Below, one piece after another: positions 1 to 11,700 of a stretch of 64,000 nt of DNA. The DNA is taken from contig MDYQ01000003.1 in the NCBI GenBank assembly GCA_003024175.1, forward strand, positions 273,962-337,961, in the 5' to 3' direction. The translations under genes were made by a program, and so were the position numbers. The number at the start of each line of letters is the position of its first letter. Position 1 is the first letter of the stretch. The stretch is from Planoprotostelium fungivorum (Eukaryota > Evosea > Variosea > Cavosteliida > Cavosteliaceae). The notes below the pieces were generated by a model. The model had not been told where the DNA came from and ran no database searches. It saw nothing but the letters and a program-made list of their open reading frames with translations.

Positions 1-1921
1 CAGCTCCACCATCCACTCGGACTCACTCAAGGCTCTCATTCTCGCAGTGCTGGCGAACTGCGGAAAGGCGGACATGTTCAAGAACACACCCAGCAAGGAG
101 GAGAGGAAGAACGCTCTCTTCAGCATGGACCTCTTGACTTCCATCGCTCTGGCCAACAGTCAGAGGATCACGGAGATATGGTGCGTACATCTTCTCTCAA
201 GATAGGATGATGAGAACGAGTGGAATGAGAGGAGATGTGATGATGAGAACGAGTGGAATGAGAGGAGATGTGATGATGAGTGACTGAATGGATGAACAGG
301 ACACCCATATCAGATCACCTGTCTTCCGTCATCGAGACGAGCTCGAAGATGAACGAATACACCGAGAAGAGCATCGTGAACCTGCTCATCATCGCCATAC
401 GATTGTCGCAGAGCAACACATTGGATGTCACCGTCATCATGACCCTCCAATCTCTCATCAAGATGAACACCAATCTCGCTGATGTGGCCGCCAAGAAGGT
501 GAATCATCGATTCGATGATCTCATCATCTGATTCGATGAAGGTGACATACGGCATCTCTCAGCTCGTCGAGACCTCCCCCGACATGATCAAGTGATGTCT
601 CATCCACGATGAGATGGATGGATGATTGACGATGTGTAGGACATCGATCGGTTGGGCCACGCTGAGCGCATTCCTCGATTTCTCTTCGAGCTTCTCGACA
701 TCAGAGAGTGGGGGATTCAAGATCTTAGCCAATCTGCTGACCAAGAGCAATCTCATCACCAAGAGCAGCTTTTCGAATTGGATCACCCTCATCATTTTCT
801 TCACCAAACCGAGGTGATCATCACATCACATCGATCATCACATCACATCACATCACATCGAACCCGTCTGAAAGAGAGCCAGATGTTCAGCCAGCACCGC
901 CAACTCGGCCATGGAGCTGTTGTGGTCGTTGTTCAGATTCATCCCCGAACTCTTACAACTTAAGCCCGACACACCCAACACCGAGGAGACACAAGAAGGT
1001 GAGGAGGAGTGACAGATCTCGCTCACTGTCGCAGCTTGGGACGGCTATTGGTATCCCATCTTACATCAGTTGAGCGTATTATGTCAAGATCACAGGAGTG
1101 AAGTCAGGAGCCACGCCATCAACTTCTTGCAGAGGTCGCTGCATTACAACCACCTCCAAAAGTTACCGCCCTCCGTGTGCTATCAGTGCTTCCAGCAGGT
1201 GAGAGGAGTAGAAGAATAAGGGTTGATCGATTGAAGGTGATCTTCCCACTGCTGAGAAGCATGTTGCAGACACCGGAGAAACAAGAAGTAGGAAACAACA
1301 ATGCCACGCATTCTATGGAAGAGATCAGAACGAGAGGATTTAATTTATTGAAGTCAGTTTATCTGCAGTATCTGCTTCAGGTGAAATCATCCCATCGTTC
1401 GTCATTCATCGATACAGGTCACACAGCTGCCCAACTTTAGAGACCTGTGGCTGCAGATCTTGGAGTTCATGGAAGCTTTCGGTCGACCAGACAATTCGGA
1501 ACACCTGGTGAGTGTAGAACGTGAGGAGGAAACTGAAGCGTCACAGGTGGAGGGCGTTCGAGAGGGCTGCAAGATCATCCTGTTGATCATGAGCAACAGT
1601 GGACTCTTCAGCGGAAAGAGTGACGCGTCAGAGCAGAGCAAGAGGATCTGGGAGGACACGTGGGAGAGGATGGATCGATTCTATCCTTCTCTCAAGCAAG
1701 AGTGGATCTCCGTCACACCCGAGGACTTCCCGCAGAATCCATCCACAGCCCAACCGCAGGAACCAGCGCAACCACAAGCACAGCGCAGCACACCAGCCCA
1801 ACCTACACCAGCACCACAGAGTGCACAACAGAGTACACAACCGACGCAGAGCACACAAGCACATCCGGTGATGGAGTTGGCATCGAGGCCAAAATCACCC
1901 TCATCGGCGACGGACGTGTAA
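1..1921 (+). CDS. GBF1: GBF1/GNOM-type Arf guanine nucleotide exchange factor, C-terminal part
   Basis: Large Arf-GEFs of this family activate Arf GTPases at the ER-Golgi interface to recruit COPI. The Sec7 catalytic domain lies before the window; only the C-terminal helical (HDS) region is here, so the gene is cut at base 1. Exons joined across GT-AG introns give helical-repeat sequence with family hallmarks: WDGYWYPILHQL near 1037, NFLQRSLHYNHLQKL near 1121, and LWLQILEFMEAF near 1446, followed by IWEDTWERMDRFYP. The tail after about 1740 is low-complexity Gln/Pro/Thr/Ser. One intron at 1510-1548 is only 39 nt. The stop TAA is at 1919-1921, 44 bp from the convergent SARAF-like gene. A BIG-type Arf-GEF is less likely because the C-terminal HDS wording fits GBF1 better. 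Confidence 0.85.
206..271 (+). repeat. Two-copy 33-bp tandem repeat in a GBF1 intron
   Basis: The intron starting at 175-181 contains two consecutive copies of a 33-bp unit beginning GATGATGAGAACGAG. It is a simple local duplication and has no coding role. Confidence 0.8.
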
Positions 1922-1965
1922 GCACATGTGCCTTGTAAAGGATGAATCTACGTACATACATTTCT

Positions 1966-2918
1966 TTATCGGTTATTGGTCGAGGCAAAGGCGGTGGCCG
2001 TCCTCGTGTCATCGTTGCTGGAAGAGGCGTAGCTGTCGTTCGATGCGTAAGGAGCGTAGGCGTGGGGTCTCTGTGGACTGTAGTAAGAGGACCTCTGGTT
2101 TCTCCCCAGCATGTATCCCATGGCTGCACCTCCACCCGCACCAGACCAGAAACCTGGTGTCCAAGAAGGTCGTGGTGGGTTATAATCTGGAGTAGTTGTG
2201 TAAGAGCTATCTGACGGGTAGTAATCGGTGTGGTGATAAGAGGTTGAGGAGGCTGGTCTACCATCGGCGACAGAAGTGCAAGCCTTGAAAAATCCCCAGG
2301 CGATGAAGCCCAGGACTCCAATCATGAACAAACTTCCGATCCAAGAGCCTTCGTTCTCAACGACTATCATATGTTCATTCAGGCGTGTGAGATGACGCCC
2401 ACCATCGGTTTCGACTGAGGGATTGTGATGTTGTCTGCTGGAGGGTCGCCCTTGTTTAATTATCCCAGAGTAATCCAATGTATATTCTAAACCGCAGCTA
2501 CCTCTCAAAACATTGGGATCCGATGAATCGTGGTAACCTTCACAAGACACAGAAGTTGCTCCGAACTTGACTTGCTTATTCAGATCTGCCTCACATCTCC
2601 ACTGAACATCTATACATCGTCAATCACAATCATCACTAACAGCAACTCACTCTGCCCATCGGTTCCAACATTATAACATTGTACAGTTGAGGGATACAGA
2701 TCTGTTCTAGAAAATGCTGAACCGCCAACGCATTTCAACTGAGATACGGGAGATGTCCTTCGGAAGGTGGTCTGTTTACCAGCCGTGAATGTGAGAGCCT
2801 TGATTTCGTCTAAAGAGACTGATGCAGATGCTTGATTCTGTCTGCCATACTCATACTGTGGATTCGCTGCCAAGGACGATGCGAAGAGAATGAAGAGGAA
2901 TTTGTAAGTTGTCCTCAT
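1966..2918 (-). CDS. SARAF: SARAF-like ER membrane protein (regulator of store-operated calcium entry)
   Basis: SARAF is a single-pass ER protein that slows store-operated calcium entry through STIM/Orai in animals. Here the start ATG (2916-2918) opens a signal peptide (MRTTYKFLFILFASSLA). The luminal part holds the family landmarks IKALTFTAGKQTTFRR, PVSQLKCVGGSA and, after one intron near 2550-2640, VSCEGYHDSSDPNVLRGSC and LEYTLDYSG. A transmembrane segment (GSLFMIGVLGFIAWGFF) follows, then a Ser/Tyr/Pro-rich cytosolic tail with the conserved GFWSGAGGGAAMGYMLG block. The length is close to metazoan SARAF. An upstream in-frame codon at 2945 is GTG, so the internal ATG is preferred. Assignment to the family is strong; the calcium role in this organism is inferred. 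Confidence 0.88.
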
Positions 2919-3243
2919 GCTGTTGATTTTGATGTGGCACAACAACAGACCAGATCAGCTGAGGACGTGGATGTTTATTGCCTTCAGAGAACCAAGAATT
3001 CCGGAACATTCCAAGTTGAACCGTTCAAGTTGAATCATTCAAGTTGAATCAGATCCTAAATTTCCGCGCAATTCGAGCGGCATATGGTCACGTGTCTTAC
3101 AAATGTGGAGGGTCAATCCAGCTCGACACATCACCCTTCTCCGCCCACTCCCGTTGAACAACTCACGCACGTTTCACGGTGATCACTCCCGATGTTTCAG
3201 CTGACACTAATCCTTCGCAGCATCAAACACATTGACACCCAAG

Positions 3244-4080
3244 ATGCCCTTCGATTACAGTCGAGATTACAGAGAACTCAATCTGAGAGAACATCCAGAG
3301 TTATACGCAGTGGGTGCGTTGTGTCCAGCTGTGACCAACAGACTGACGCTAGACAGGGAAGGGAGAGCAGGGAGTTCTCATGGTACAACCTTACAAATCA
3401 GAGATCCTCCCTCACTGGCGATTCAAGAATCCAGAGATCGCTAGAGAGTCATCTCAGAAGATCTACGACATGTTTCTCGAATACAAAAAGAACGACGACT
3501 TTGTGGGTATGGACATGGCCAGGTGAAGTCTTCCCGTTGTGACGATGTCACTCACAGAGTACAGAAAATTCCTGATGATGGGGTGGACGAGAGCGAGAAG
3601 ATACGCCAACCACAAATCAGGACAGAAATACGAGAAGAGAACGAAGAAAGAATTGGAAGAGTACCACGCCATGACAGCAGAAGAGAAGGTGAACTGATGC
3701 GAAGGATCTCCTCTGAACAGAGAAGGTGGACACCAACTCAGAGAGACAAGGGAAGCGGACGAAATTGGAGAATGAGGAGGATCTGGTGAAGGCTGAAGCA
3801 GCGGCCATATTCAGAGTCTTGTATCTGAAAGGTGAGAAGCCGATCACGCTGGTTGATCCATCGTGAGCTGATGTCTCCAGCCTACGAGGATCCAGAATAT
3901 CGCCAGAAGATGGTAGAATTCAAAGACAAGTATGAGGGCAGTACAAAGAAAGTCAGTGCGAAGAAGAAAGTGAGCGTCAAGGGGGAAAAACCAAGTGTGA
4001 AGGAGGAGAAGAGGGGAATTAAGAGAGAGCCACAAGACGATCAGCCAACACTGGAGCAAGTCATAAAGAAGGCCAAATAA
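3244..4080 (+). CDS. DUF4385 family protein
   Basis: Four or five exons give a protein starting MPFDYSRDYRELNLREHPELY and continuing through GEQGVLMVQPYKSEILPHW and DDFVGMDMARKFLMMGWTR to RRYANHKSG. These blocks are the core of DUF4385, a family of unknown biochemical function found in bacteria, phages and some protists. After the core comes a Lys/Glu-rich tail (KKVSAKKKVSVKGEKPSVK) that is likely disordered and could be a nuclear or nucleic-acid-contacting extension. The stop TAA at 4078-4080 sits in an AAATAAATAAG context that could double as a poly(A) signal. Introns at about 3313-3356, 3522-3565, 3689-3724 and 3831-3880 were placed by GT-AG signals that keep the frame. Distribution mainly in prokaryotes and viruses makes ancient transfer possible, but the introns show it is now an endogenous gene. 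Confidence 0.8.
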
Positions 4081-4496
4081 ATAAGATATTGTCAATTGCC
4101 ATCCACTCACACCACTTGCTCAATCCTCTTTGCCTCCCTAAATTGTGGATGACGTGAATTGGTTTTTCTGCAGTTTTTGTGTCAACAAACTGGGCAGTCA
4201 AGTAGCTGAGCAGTGCACCACATGCTCTTGTTTGGTCGCTGTGTCGGACCAAATCACGGCTCTTTCCGCATTTCCTTATCTATTATTAGTAAGATATTAT
4301 TAGTAAGTAAGATATTGTTCGGCGGGTTCGTTTTCACACCAATAAAATAAAAAGGCTCGGTTTTCGCTCAGTTTTCGTTTGCTGAAATTTCAACTGCTTT
4401 TCAACCAATTTTTTTCGATATATTTACGTAAATATCCTAGGCTTTGTTATAGCCTCGATCATCAATTTACAACACTGTAGTGCCTCTTTATATAGT
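4081..4496. other. Gene-free spacer
   Basis: I see no gene here. The stretch is AT-rich from 4260 onward, with a short direct repetition of TAAGATATTATTAG around 4285-4310. It separates the DUF4385 gene from the transposase 3' end and probably contains one boundary of the transposable element; I could not define a terminal repeat by eye. Confidence 0.6.
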
Positions 4497-5832
4497 TCAA
4501 TATCCTCGACCAACCAAATCGCAGTGTTTGTACATCTTGGCTACATCAGCTGTCGTGACTTGAGCCACTTCTTGAATGAGATCTCCAAGGATAGGGCGAT
4601 CAGATGCACGTCCACAGATCTTGCCTTTGAGACGAGCAAATAGCAGCTCAGTGGCATTGAGTTCTGGCGAGTAGGTGGGGATGAAATAGAAGTAGACTCC
4701 ATACTGTGCCGTTAAAGCCTGGTATTCCTCTCTCAATACCGCTGCACTATGTACCTTTGCGTTATCGAGCAGCATGACCTGCCTGTGTTGTATTGCGCCG
4801 CTACTGCAGCAGTATCTGATAAATCTGGCGAAGTCCTGTCAAGCAATTAGCACAAATATCATCAAATTGCAAACCTGCGCTGTATTTGACCCTTCTCAAT
4901 AGTCGAGTACGACTGGGGTATTTGGATTCAACGTGATCAGCGCAGTAATAGAGAACGTTCGATCTAGTCTTGCTCGATCGCTAAGCACTGGAACTGATCC
5001 AATAGGTGCTATCGCACAGATTCGTCTCAAATCCCTTCGTTGAATTAGATGGACAAGGTAATTGACCTCACCGAGCGGCAAAATGCGCTTCATCTGTGTA
5101 CACAATTCGGTTGGGATCGATCCTTGCCCTCCATTGACCAAATTCTGCATATCTCTGCATATTGTATGCAGTGTATTTGGCTCTCTGTACTAACTCAGTA
5201 TTATGAAACAATCGGTGTGTTGCACCTGCTGATAAACTGGGCGCTTCCACGACCAGTGCCACGATTGGAAAATGCTTTGTACAAAGTCTCGCGATACATT
5301 CTGATTCATGTCTTCGGAAAGTGCTCGCACAAATTGCATCAAACTGTAGGCCGGATGAGCATCTACAAGAGCCGCCAATCGCGCTCTGGCTCTCGCTCTG
5401 AATTGAAGGGAGTATTTTCGAACATTTCGCCTGAGAATGGTCATCATGACGATGCGATGAGCTCATTGAACGATGATGGATGAACACTCACGTATAATAA
5501 GAGCCACCATTGGGTAAGGGATGAAACGTTAGGAAGTTGCGAAATTTCTCTCTCCAATACATCCTCTGATTTTTGGTGGCTGGTATATCGATTCTTGCAT
5601 ACCTCGGCAGTCGAGAGAGGAGGTAACGGCTTCTCGTCTTCTGAGCCCGCGCATGCTGCCTTATGGGCTGTTGGATGTCCCTCTGTCGCATCAGGAAGAA
5701 GTGATATGCCGATTAAGAGCTGCGAGAAGTGAGGCCGCGAATCTCGTTGTAATGATTGACAGAATTGAGCGAGATGCTTAAAATTGCACACGCAGCTTCA
5801 TTGTTGCCTGCTCTCCGGTCATCAATTTGCAT
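4497..5832 (-). mobile_element. IS630/Tc1-mariner superfamily transposase (DDE)
   Basis: Read on the minus strand, exons from about 5832 to 4497 give a DDE transposase. The N-terminal part (5832 to about 5490) is helix-rich and plausibly DNA-binding; the middle holds RRNVRKYSLQFRARARARL and IFQSWHWSWKRPVYQQ. The catalytic part shows VYTDEAHFAAR (first Asp, about 5070), MLLDNAKVHSAAVL (second Asp, about 4770) and YSPELNATELLFARLKG (Glu, about 4650), so the triad looks complete. Several short introns are needed. In the N-terminal stretch (about 5715) the simplest reading contains an in-frame TAA, which is either inside a small intron or an inactivating change. The 5' third of this gene is repeated downstream at 6383-6600. 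I could not find convincing terminal inverted repeats. Activity is undecided. Confidence 0.75.
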
Positions 5833-6268
5833 CTCCTTGCGTGACCAAGTCCAAACTCTGCATCGGTCACGCGATGATCAGGTGTGACGAGACTTGTCCA
5901 TGGGCAGGAGTGGGTCGATCGCCAAATCTCCACTAAACTCCTAGCGTGACTTCATTCCTTCACGCTCAAAGCTTGAGAAATCAAATCTTTCGTTCATCAA
6001 GTCATCGCACATCACCACCCATCATCATGCCCGGCAAAACCAAACCTACCAATATGGCCACTAGCGTCAACAACGCACGTCGTCTCAACCTGGCCATGGG
6101 ATTCATCACCTTTCCCATCACTGTTGAGAACACCAACGAACACAACCAGCAGTGCTGCTTCTTCTGCCACAAGTTCATCGCACCTAAGACGAGCCACGAA
6201 CACTTCGGCCTTGAGGAGATGTGTATCGAGATCGATAAAGAATGCAAAGGCTCCCAACGTAAGTGTGA
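5615..6268. repeat. Tandem duplication, copy 1
   Basis: This segment is repeated, at high identity, at about 6379-7034 with an offset of 762-765 bp. It carries the 5' part of the transposase gene on the minus strand, the shared intergenic region, and the first exon of a small plus-strand gene. Copy 2 differs by point changes and a 4-nt insertion near 6493. Confidence 0.9.
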
Positions 6269-6378
6269 TCGTCATCCATCGATGACAGTCTGCAGATCAC
6301 TCAGAGGCAGATAAACTGAGATGGAATACCCAGAAAGACCTAGAAGAGTCAAAGAAAGAGGAATCAATGAAGGCAGCN
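6027..6378 (+). CDS. Small Cys/His-containing protein, divergent from the transposase
   Basis: An ATG at 6027-6029 opens MPGKTKPTNMATSVNNARRL, then a hydrophobic patch and QQCCFFCHKFIAPKTSHEHF followed by EMC. The spacing of C-x2-C, H-x-H and a later Cys suggests a metal-binding knuckle, but I recognise no family. A GTAAGT donor follows at about 6259; a candidate second exon (KDLEESKKEESMKA) runs into the single ambiguous base N at 6378, where the tandem copy begins, so the 3' end is not recoverable here. It shares a bidirectional upstream region with the transposase and may belong to the same mobile element. A second, broken copy lies at 6792. Confidence 0.5.
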
Positions 6379-7034
6379 GAGGAGATAACGGCTTCTCGTC
6401 TTCTGAGCCCGCGCATACAGCCTTATGGGCTGTTGAATGTCCCTCTGTCGCATCAGGAAGAAGTGATATGCCGATTAAGAGCTGCGAGAAGTGAATGAGG
6501 CCGCGAATCTCGTTGTAATGATTGACAGAATTGAGCGAGATGCTTAAAATTGCACATGCAGCTTCGTTGTTGCCTGCTCTCCTGTCATCAATTTGAATCT
6601 CCTTGCGTGACCAAGTCCAAACTCTGCATCAGTCACGCGGTGATCAGGTGTGACGAGACTTGTCCATGGGCAGGAGTGGGTCGATCGCCAAATCTCCATT
6701 AAACTCCTAGCGTGACCTCAATCCTTCACGCTCAAAGCTTGAGAAATCAAATCTTTCGTTCATCAAGTCATCGCACATCACACTCATCGTCATGCCCGGC
6801 AAAACCAAACCTAACAATATGGCCACTGGCATCAACAACGCACGTCGTCTCAACCTGGCCATGGGATTCATCACCTTTCCCATCACTGTTCCAAACATCA
6901 ACAAACACAACCAGCAGTGCTGCTTCATCTGCCACAAGTTCATTGCACCTTAGGCAAGCCATGAACACTTCGGCCTTGAGGAGATGTGTCTCACAATCGA
7001 TAAAGAATGCAAAGGCTCCCAACGTAAGTGTGAC
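6379..7034. repeat. Tandem duplication, copy 2
   Basis: Near-identical to 5615-6268. It begins directly after the N at 6378 and contains a truncated 5' end of the transposase on the minus strand and a degenerate copy of the small gene on the plus strand. Identity decays after the GTAAGT donor at about 7024. Confidence 0.9.
6792..6953 (+). pseudogene. Decayed copy of the small Cys/His gene
   Basis: The ATG at 6792 opens a protein matching copy 1 (MPGKTKPNNMATGINNARRL) with about a tenth of residues changed. It ends at TAG 6951-6953, exactly where copy 1 has an AAG codon within APKTSH. The remainder of the original exon is still recognisable to about 7022. One copy intact and one stopped is the usual picture after duplication. 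Confidence 0.75.
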
Positions 7035-8763
7035 TAGCAAAGTGTTTGAGTCAGAGGAAGACTTGCTCTACAATGATCCTTCTGCCATTGTGAGCCAGGT
7101 CTGTTTCCAGAATTCATTCTCAGGTACTATTACAAGGATAGACTTCATGGTTGCGGTCGTTTTGAGCCCAGTGCCAATACGTTCAGGCATGTTTTCTCCA
7201 AAGTTGGAAATTTGGGGAAAATCCAACCATTGTAATCAGGGCAATTATTTGGTCCATTTGTGATCTCTCACAAATTTGGTCTTATGTAATGTTAACTTTT
7301 TTAACGCACATAACCATATGCATCATTATGTAATGTTTTTTTGGCCCTTTGACAGGGATATAACTCTGGGCAAGATGAAGCTGGAATGTGAGCTGAGAGA
7401 GCTATATTTGTAAAGCCTAAGACTTGTAGTTATGTGAAAATGCAGCTTTTGTAAATGACATGGGGATTTCTGTTTCAATTCTTCATAGTTAGATATTTTA
7501 GCCTGCATGTATAATATTCTCTGTGTCTGTATATAAGAGATCTACTTCTGCTCTGTCATGATACTGATACAAACAATTGTACACAACATTAACACTTGAC
7601 ATGATAGGATTGCAGATCCTACATGCTTAGCACTCTTCATATTACATTTGTCTTTCTGTTGTCTGACTTCTATTAGCCCTTTGTGTTGTTTATCTGCATG
7701 TCTCATCATACTCTAGTCTGTTATTGTGCTGCCTATAGTTTGTTTCATGAATCACTCAGGTGAGTGCAGAAAAAAAACAAGAAAACATAGGAATCAGCAA
7801 ATGCCAAAATGGATGTGATTGATGAAGTTTTACAACATTTTTGATTATGATCAGGGACTGCACACCATATAGGCAAGATCTCCCTGCCACTGTATGATTA
7901 TGAACAGATGTCCAGAAAGTATTGACATGCCACCCAAACCCCATCATTGCCTTGATTTACATTTCCCTTTTCTCCCCCCTTTTTTTGGTCTTCCCACTGG
8001 GCTGCAGTTCAAGGTTATCAGTTGGCCAGCAATGGCTTAGCAGCCCCTAATGGGTCAAATGGTATCTGAATAAAACCTAAAACTGAGCCTGATTGAGTCT
8101 ATGCCCACACTTTGCCAGAGAACAAACCCTTCCTCAAATTGCTAATTACTTTTTTGGGACTGAGTCTAAAAATAAGCAATACTTGTCTGAGGCCATCCTC
8201 AAGCATTATTTGCAAGCCTATCATCTCAGAAAGGTCACCTTTTCTGAACACTGGGCAGTACTGCCCCAAGTCCAAGCTCACAAAACAAACTTGTCCAAAA
8301 GTTCCACTGATGGTGGTCTCTCCTGGGGGATGCACATATGATGCTAGCTGATAGTGTTTGTTAATGCTGTCCCTGAGCTCCTACTGGACTTGTGACCATT
8401 TTGGACAATTGTGCAATAGTTAATTGAGATGGTGGCTGCTGTCCAGCCAGATGTTTTCACGTTCCAGTCTTAGCTACAATTGGGTATCTCTGCTTAGAGC
8501 CTTGGCAAATTTCCTCCAGTATGTTCAGGGATATAATAACATCCTTTTAATGAAATTGGCAGAAGTTTAAGAAATGCAAGTTGCAACAAGGACAGATATA
8601 GAGCCATTGCTATGTACATCCTTGGTTGCCAAAGGGTTTGTCTTATGCAACACAGGTACTGCATCATCATCTCAATATTTGACTGCATCAAATACGATCA
8701 TATAACACTCAATTTAGCCACAGATACACCAGTACTTCCGCTTTCTGTCACATCATTTAATTT
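7035..8763. other. CpG-depleted non-coding block
   Basis: No credible gene is present; open frames are short and lack splice-joined continuity or family likeness. From about 7310 to 8690 I count only one clear CG dinucleotide (at the 8460/8461 line break) plus one near 8694, while nearby coding DNA usually has two to five per 60 bp. TG and CA are abundant. The block ends at the stop of the HECT ligase, whose last coding 700 bp are also CpG-poor. Confidence 0.7.
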
Positions 8764-11700
8764 CTAGTTGAAGGAAAAAGCCCCCTGACCATGCTGAATG
8801 GCAAAGAGTAATTTCTCCTTCAAAATCTTAGGATTTGAGTACTCTGGTAGTTTGAGGTAGTAGAAACAGCAATTGACGGATGGCAGATAGATGTCAGGAT
8901 TCTCTCCCTCTGGTTCCTATATCTCTTCAGTACTGAATTGGACAATTGCTTCACCTTTCTGACAATAGTCAATTTGGGCTGTAGAGAGGAGAAGCCTCCT
9001 GCTGGGAGTTTGGGAGAGCCTGTAACAAAAAGTAGAAATTTTCTTCTTTCTTCTTTGCTCATCTCTGATAGCACTTGGAAGAGATAATGTACTGTTGAAC
9101 TGCTATGATTGAATCCATGCTCGCACTTTGTGTTCTCCATCAATGCTGTTCTTGTTAGCGCTTTTTTTCTCATTGTATCACTTTGCATGTCCCATGATGC
9201 ATCCTGTGCTCCAAAATACACTTGATTCAGCTCTGTAATGCTGAAGGAGCTCAATTCTTCCATGTCCATGACGCTGTTAAATCCTGTCCCTATCAATCTT
9301 GTCTGAACCTCTCTCTCACCTCTCTTGAATGCTTCCATCTGTCTCTTTACTCCTCTTTGAAGGTGGAAATCGACCGTGAGATGAATGTATTCTTCAAGGT
9401 TGTGTAGAGTTACCTCTACATCCTTTCCACTCTCTATCAGCTCCACACCTTTGAATGTCATCTTCATTCTTCTCATTCATCTCACCTGGCATTCCTATTA
9501 CAGTGAAATCAAGAGATAGATCTTCCATGTTAACGTCTCCCAGCTTCAATCCCTCGATGTCTTTCTTCTTTTCATCCTCCCTCTGTGCCGCTGAGAAGCG
9601 AAGATGAATGATTCTACCTTATCACTGGAGACAATGGCCTTGTATTGAAGGTGTAGATTCATAAGCTTCTCCACAGATTGAGAGAAAGAGGGATCCAATG
9701 CTTTGAGATCGACAAAGTGAAGAGGTAGATTCAACATACTCTTCAGCATAGCATCAGACATCTGCAGATCGAGTATGCGGCTGTCCAATATACCCTTGGC
9801 CACAAAAGTTCCCAAGAATTCAAACTTGCTCAACTTCTTTGTGATTGTATCGTCGTTCAGTGATGGACTGCTGATAGTAAGTCATACCATACGGGGTGTT
9901 ACATACTCAATGGGAGAGGGATAGAGACCACCATAATTAAGTACCATTCCTTCTGTTGTGTTCATGCATGATTCACTTCTCCACAAAGAGTGCTTGCTCT
10001 TCTGTATCTCACGGCACACCAACGTGAAGAATTCTAGAGTGGGACCCAAGCCTGTCCCAACCTCGCCAAAGTATTCCACCTCAAGGATCGATTTTGACTT
10101 TCCATACATCTCCATCACCTACCTTTGTTACTATTCGTTCATTCTGGTTCTCACCTTCATGGCAGAGGGAAGGATCTTGCTCCTACTCACTCGAACCTGT
10201 TCTCACCGTCAGCATCCACTGTGACAATGAAGAAGTGATAGTTACCTTTTGACGTGGAATCCTTCCCACACGAAATGTGGAGTGGGAGTCAGATGGGTGG
10301 ATGGGGTGGTTATACATGTGATGTAGAGCTCTGGCCACACCGAAGGAGGTAGTAGAGAAGAAGTGGACTCTCGATTCGCAGGTGAATAAGAAGGGGAACA
10401 TCCTCAGCATGTAGCATACCCAGTCAGGGTAGCTGTTGGACAAGAGAACGAAGGGATCTTTCAATTGCCGGCTCAATTTGGCACTCAACTTTGTACTGCA
10501 GAATTCATTCAAAGTAATTTCGTTTCCTTGTTCCTGTCCCTTTTTCAGTTCCTCATCCCTCTCTATCCTTACCTTCATCCCTTCAAATTCCTTATAGTAG
10601 AAACAGCAGTGGTACAGAATCTTCATCAGGTTCATCGCCTGACCGAGTGTCCTCTCACCCTGGAAAATATCCTCAAAACTGTCTTCTGTTAATCTCTTCT
10701 ACTTCTCTTGGTCTCACTCGAAGTTTTTCATGTCTCGAATCATGTGATTGTAGGTCGGAATATGTACATAGACTGACAACGTCACTCTCCCTCCTCTCAT
10801 CGTTCTTCACCTTTCTGTTCCTCCTGCCCCAAAGTCATCTTGTCTTCCGTAGATAATTTGTACTCTATGGTCCAACTCTTCTCCCACATCTTGTGGACGC
10901 TCAGCATCTGTGTGTCGTTCTTGTTCTTCTGTCCCTTTCTTTCTTCTCTCTCGATTGACTGTTCATAGATGAGATCATTATCGACAAATTTAGATGATGT
11001 CTGATGATCTATGATGTAGTCACCTTTAGAACAGTTTCCCATGGATGTAGAGGAGAACCATTGAGAGAGAGCTGTATTCTGGGTGCTGAAGGAAGGGATT
11101 CTTTTCCCGTCCTGGCAATGTCTGCATAGATTTTGTTGGATACATAGTTCTCTACAGACGATACCACAGAGAGGGGCTCGGCCAACACGTTACCCGTGGC
11201 ATAATTCTGAACCTGTTTTGATCAGTCTCTACCTCTGCAATCAAGGTCTACCATGGGATCTATCTCTTCCTCTGATTTGACCAGTTTCAGCTTGAAGGGG
11301 TGGGCCAGTAATTTCAGACCTGACGCTGTGCCTGAAATTTCGTTGGCTGCGACGGTGAAGTTTTCTAGCTTGTTGATGATATCATGTAGCTTTTTGATCG
11401 TCATGGAGATATCCTCTCTCTTTCGCTCTATCATCAATCTACACATCATCGTTCCCCTCGTGGTGATCCATCGTTCCCTCTCTTCTTCATTTGTCTCAGA
11501 CACTTTCATCTCTCCTGATTTGTTTAGAGATTCTTCGCCTTTCATGGTCTCACCTTCAGAAGGTTTGGGAGCAGAGAGCGTGAGGTAGGAATAGAGAGAG
11601 GTCAAGATGTTGGATTCCAATAGCTCAAAGGTGGAGATTCCTTCATTTCCTACGATCAAGTCGATCATCTTCTCCAGTATCTCATATTCTGGGCATATGA

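Noticed and set aside
7035-8690. Contaminant from a CpG-poor genome
   Set aside because: CpG depletion continues into the coding end of the endogenous HECT gene, and there is no sharp boundary at its 3' side. Read depth would settle it.
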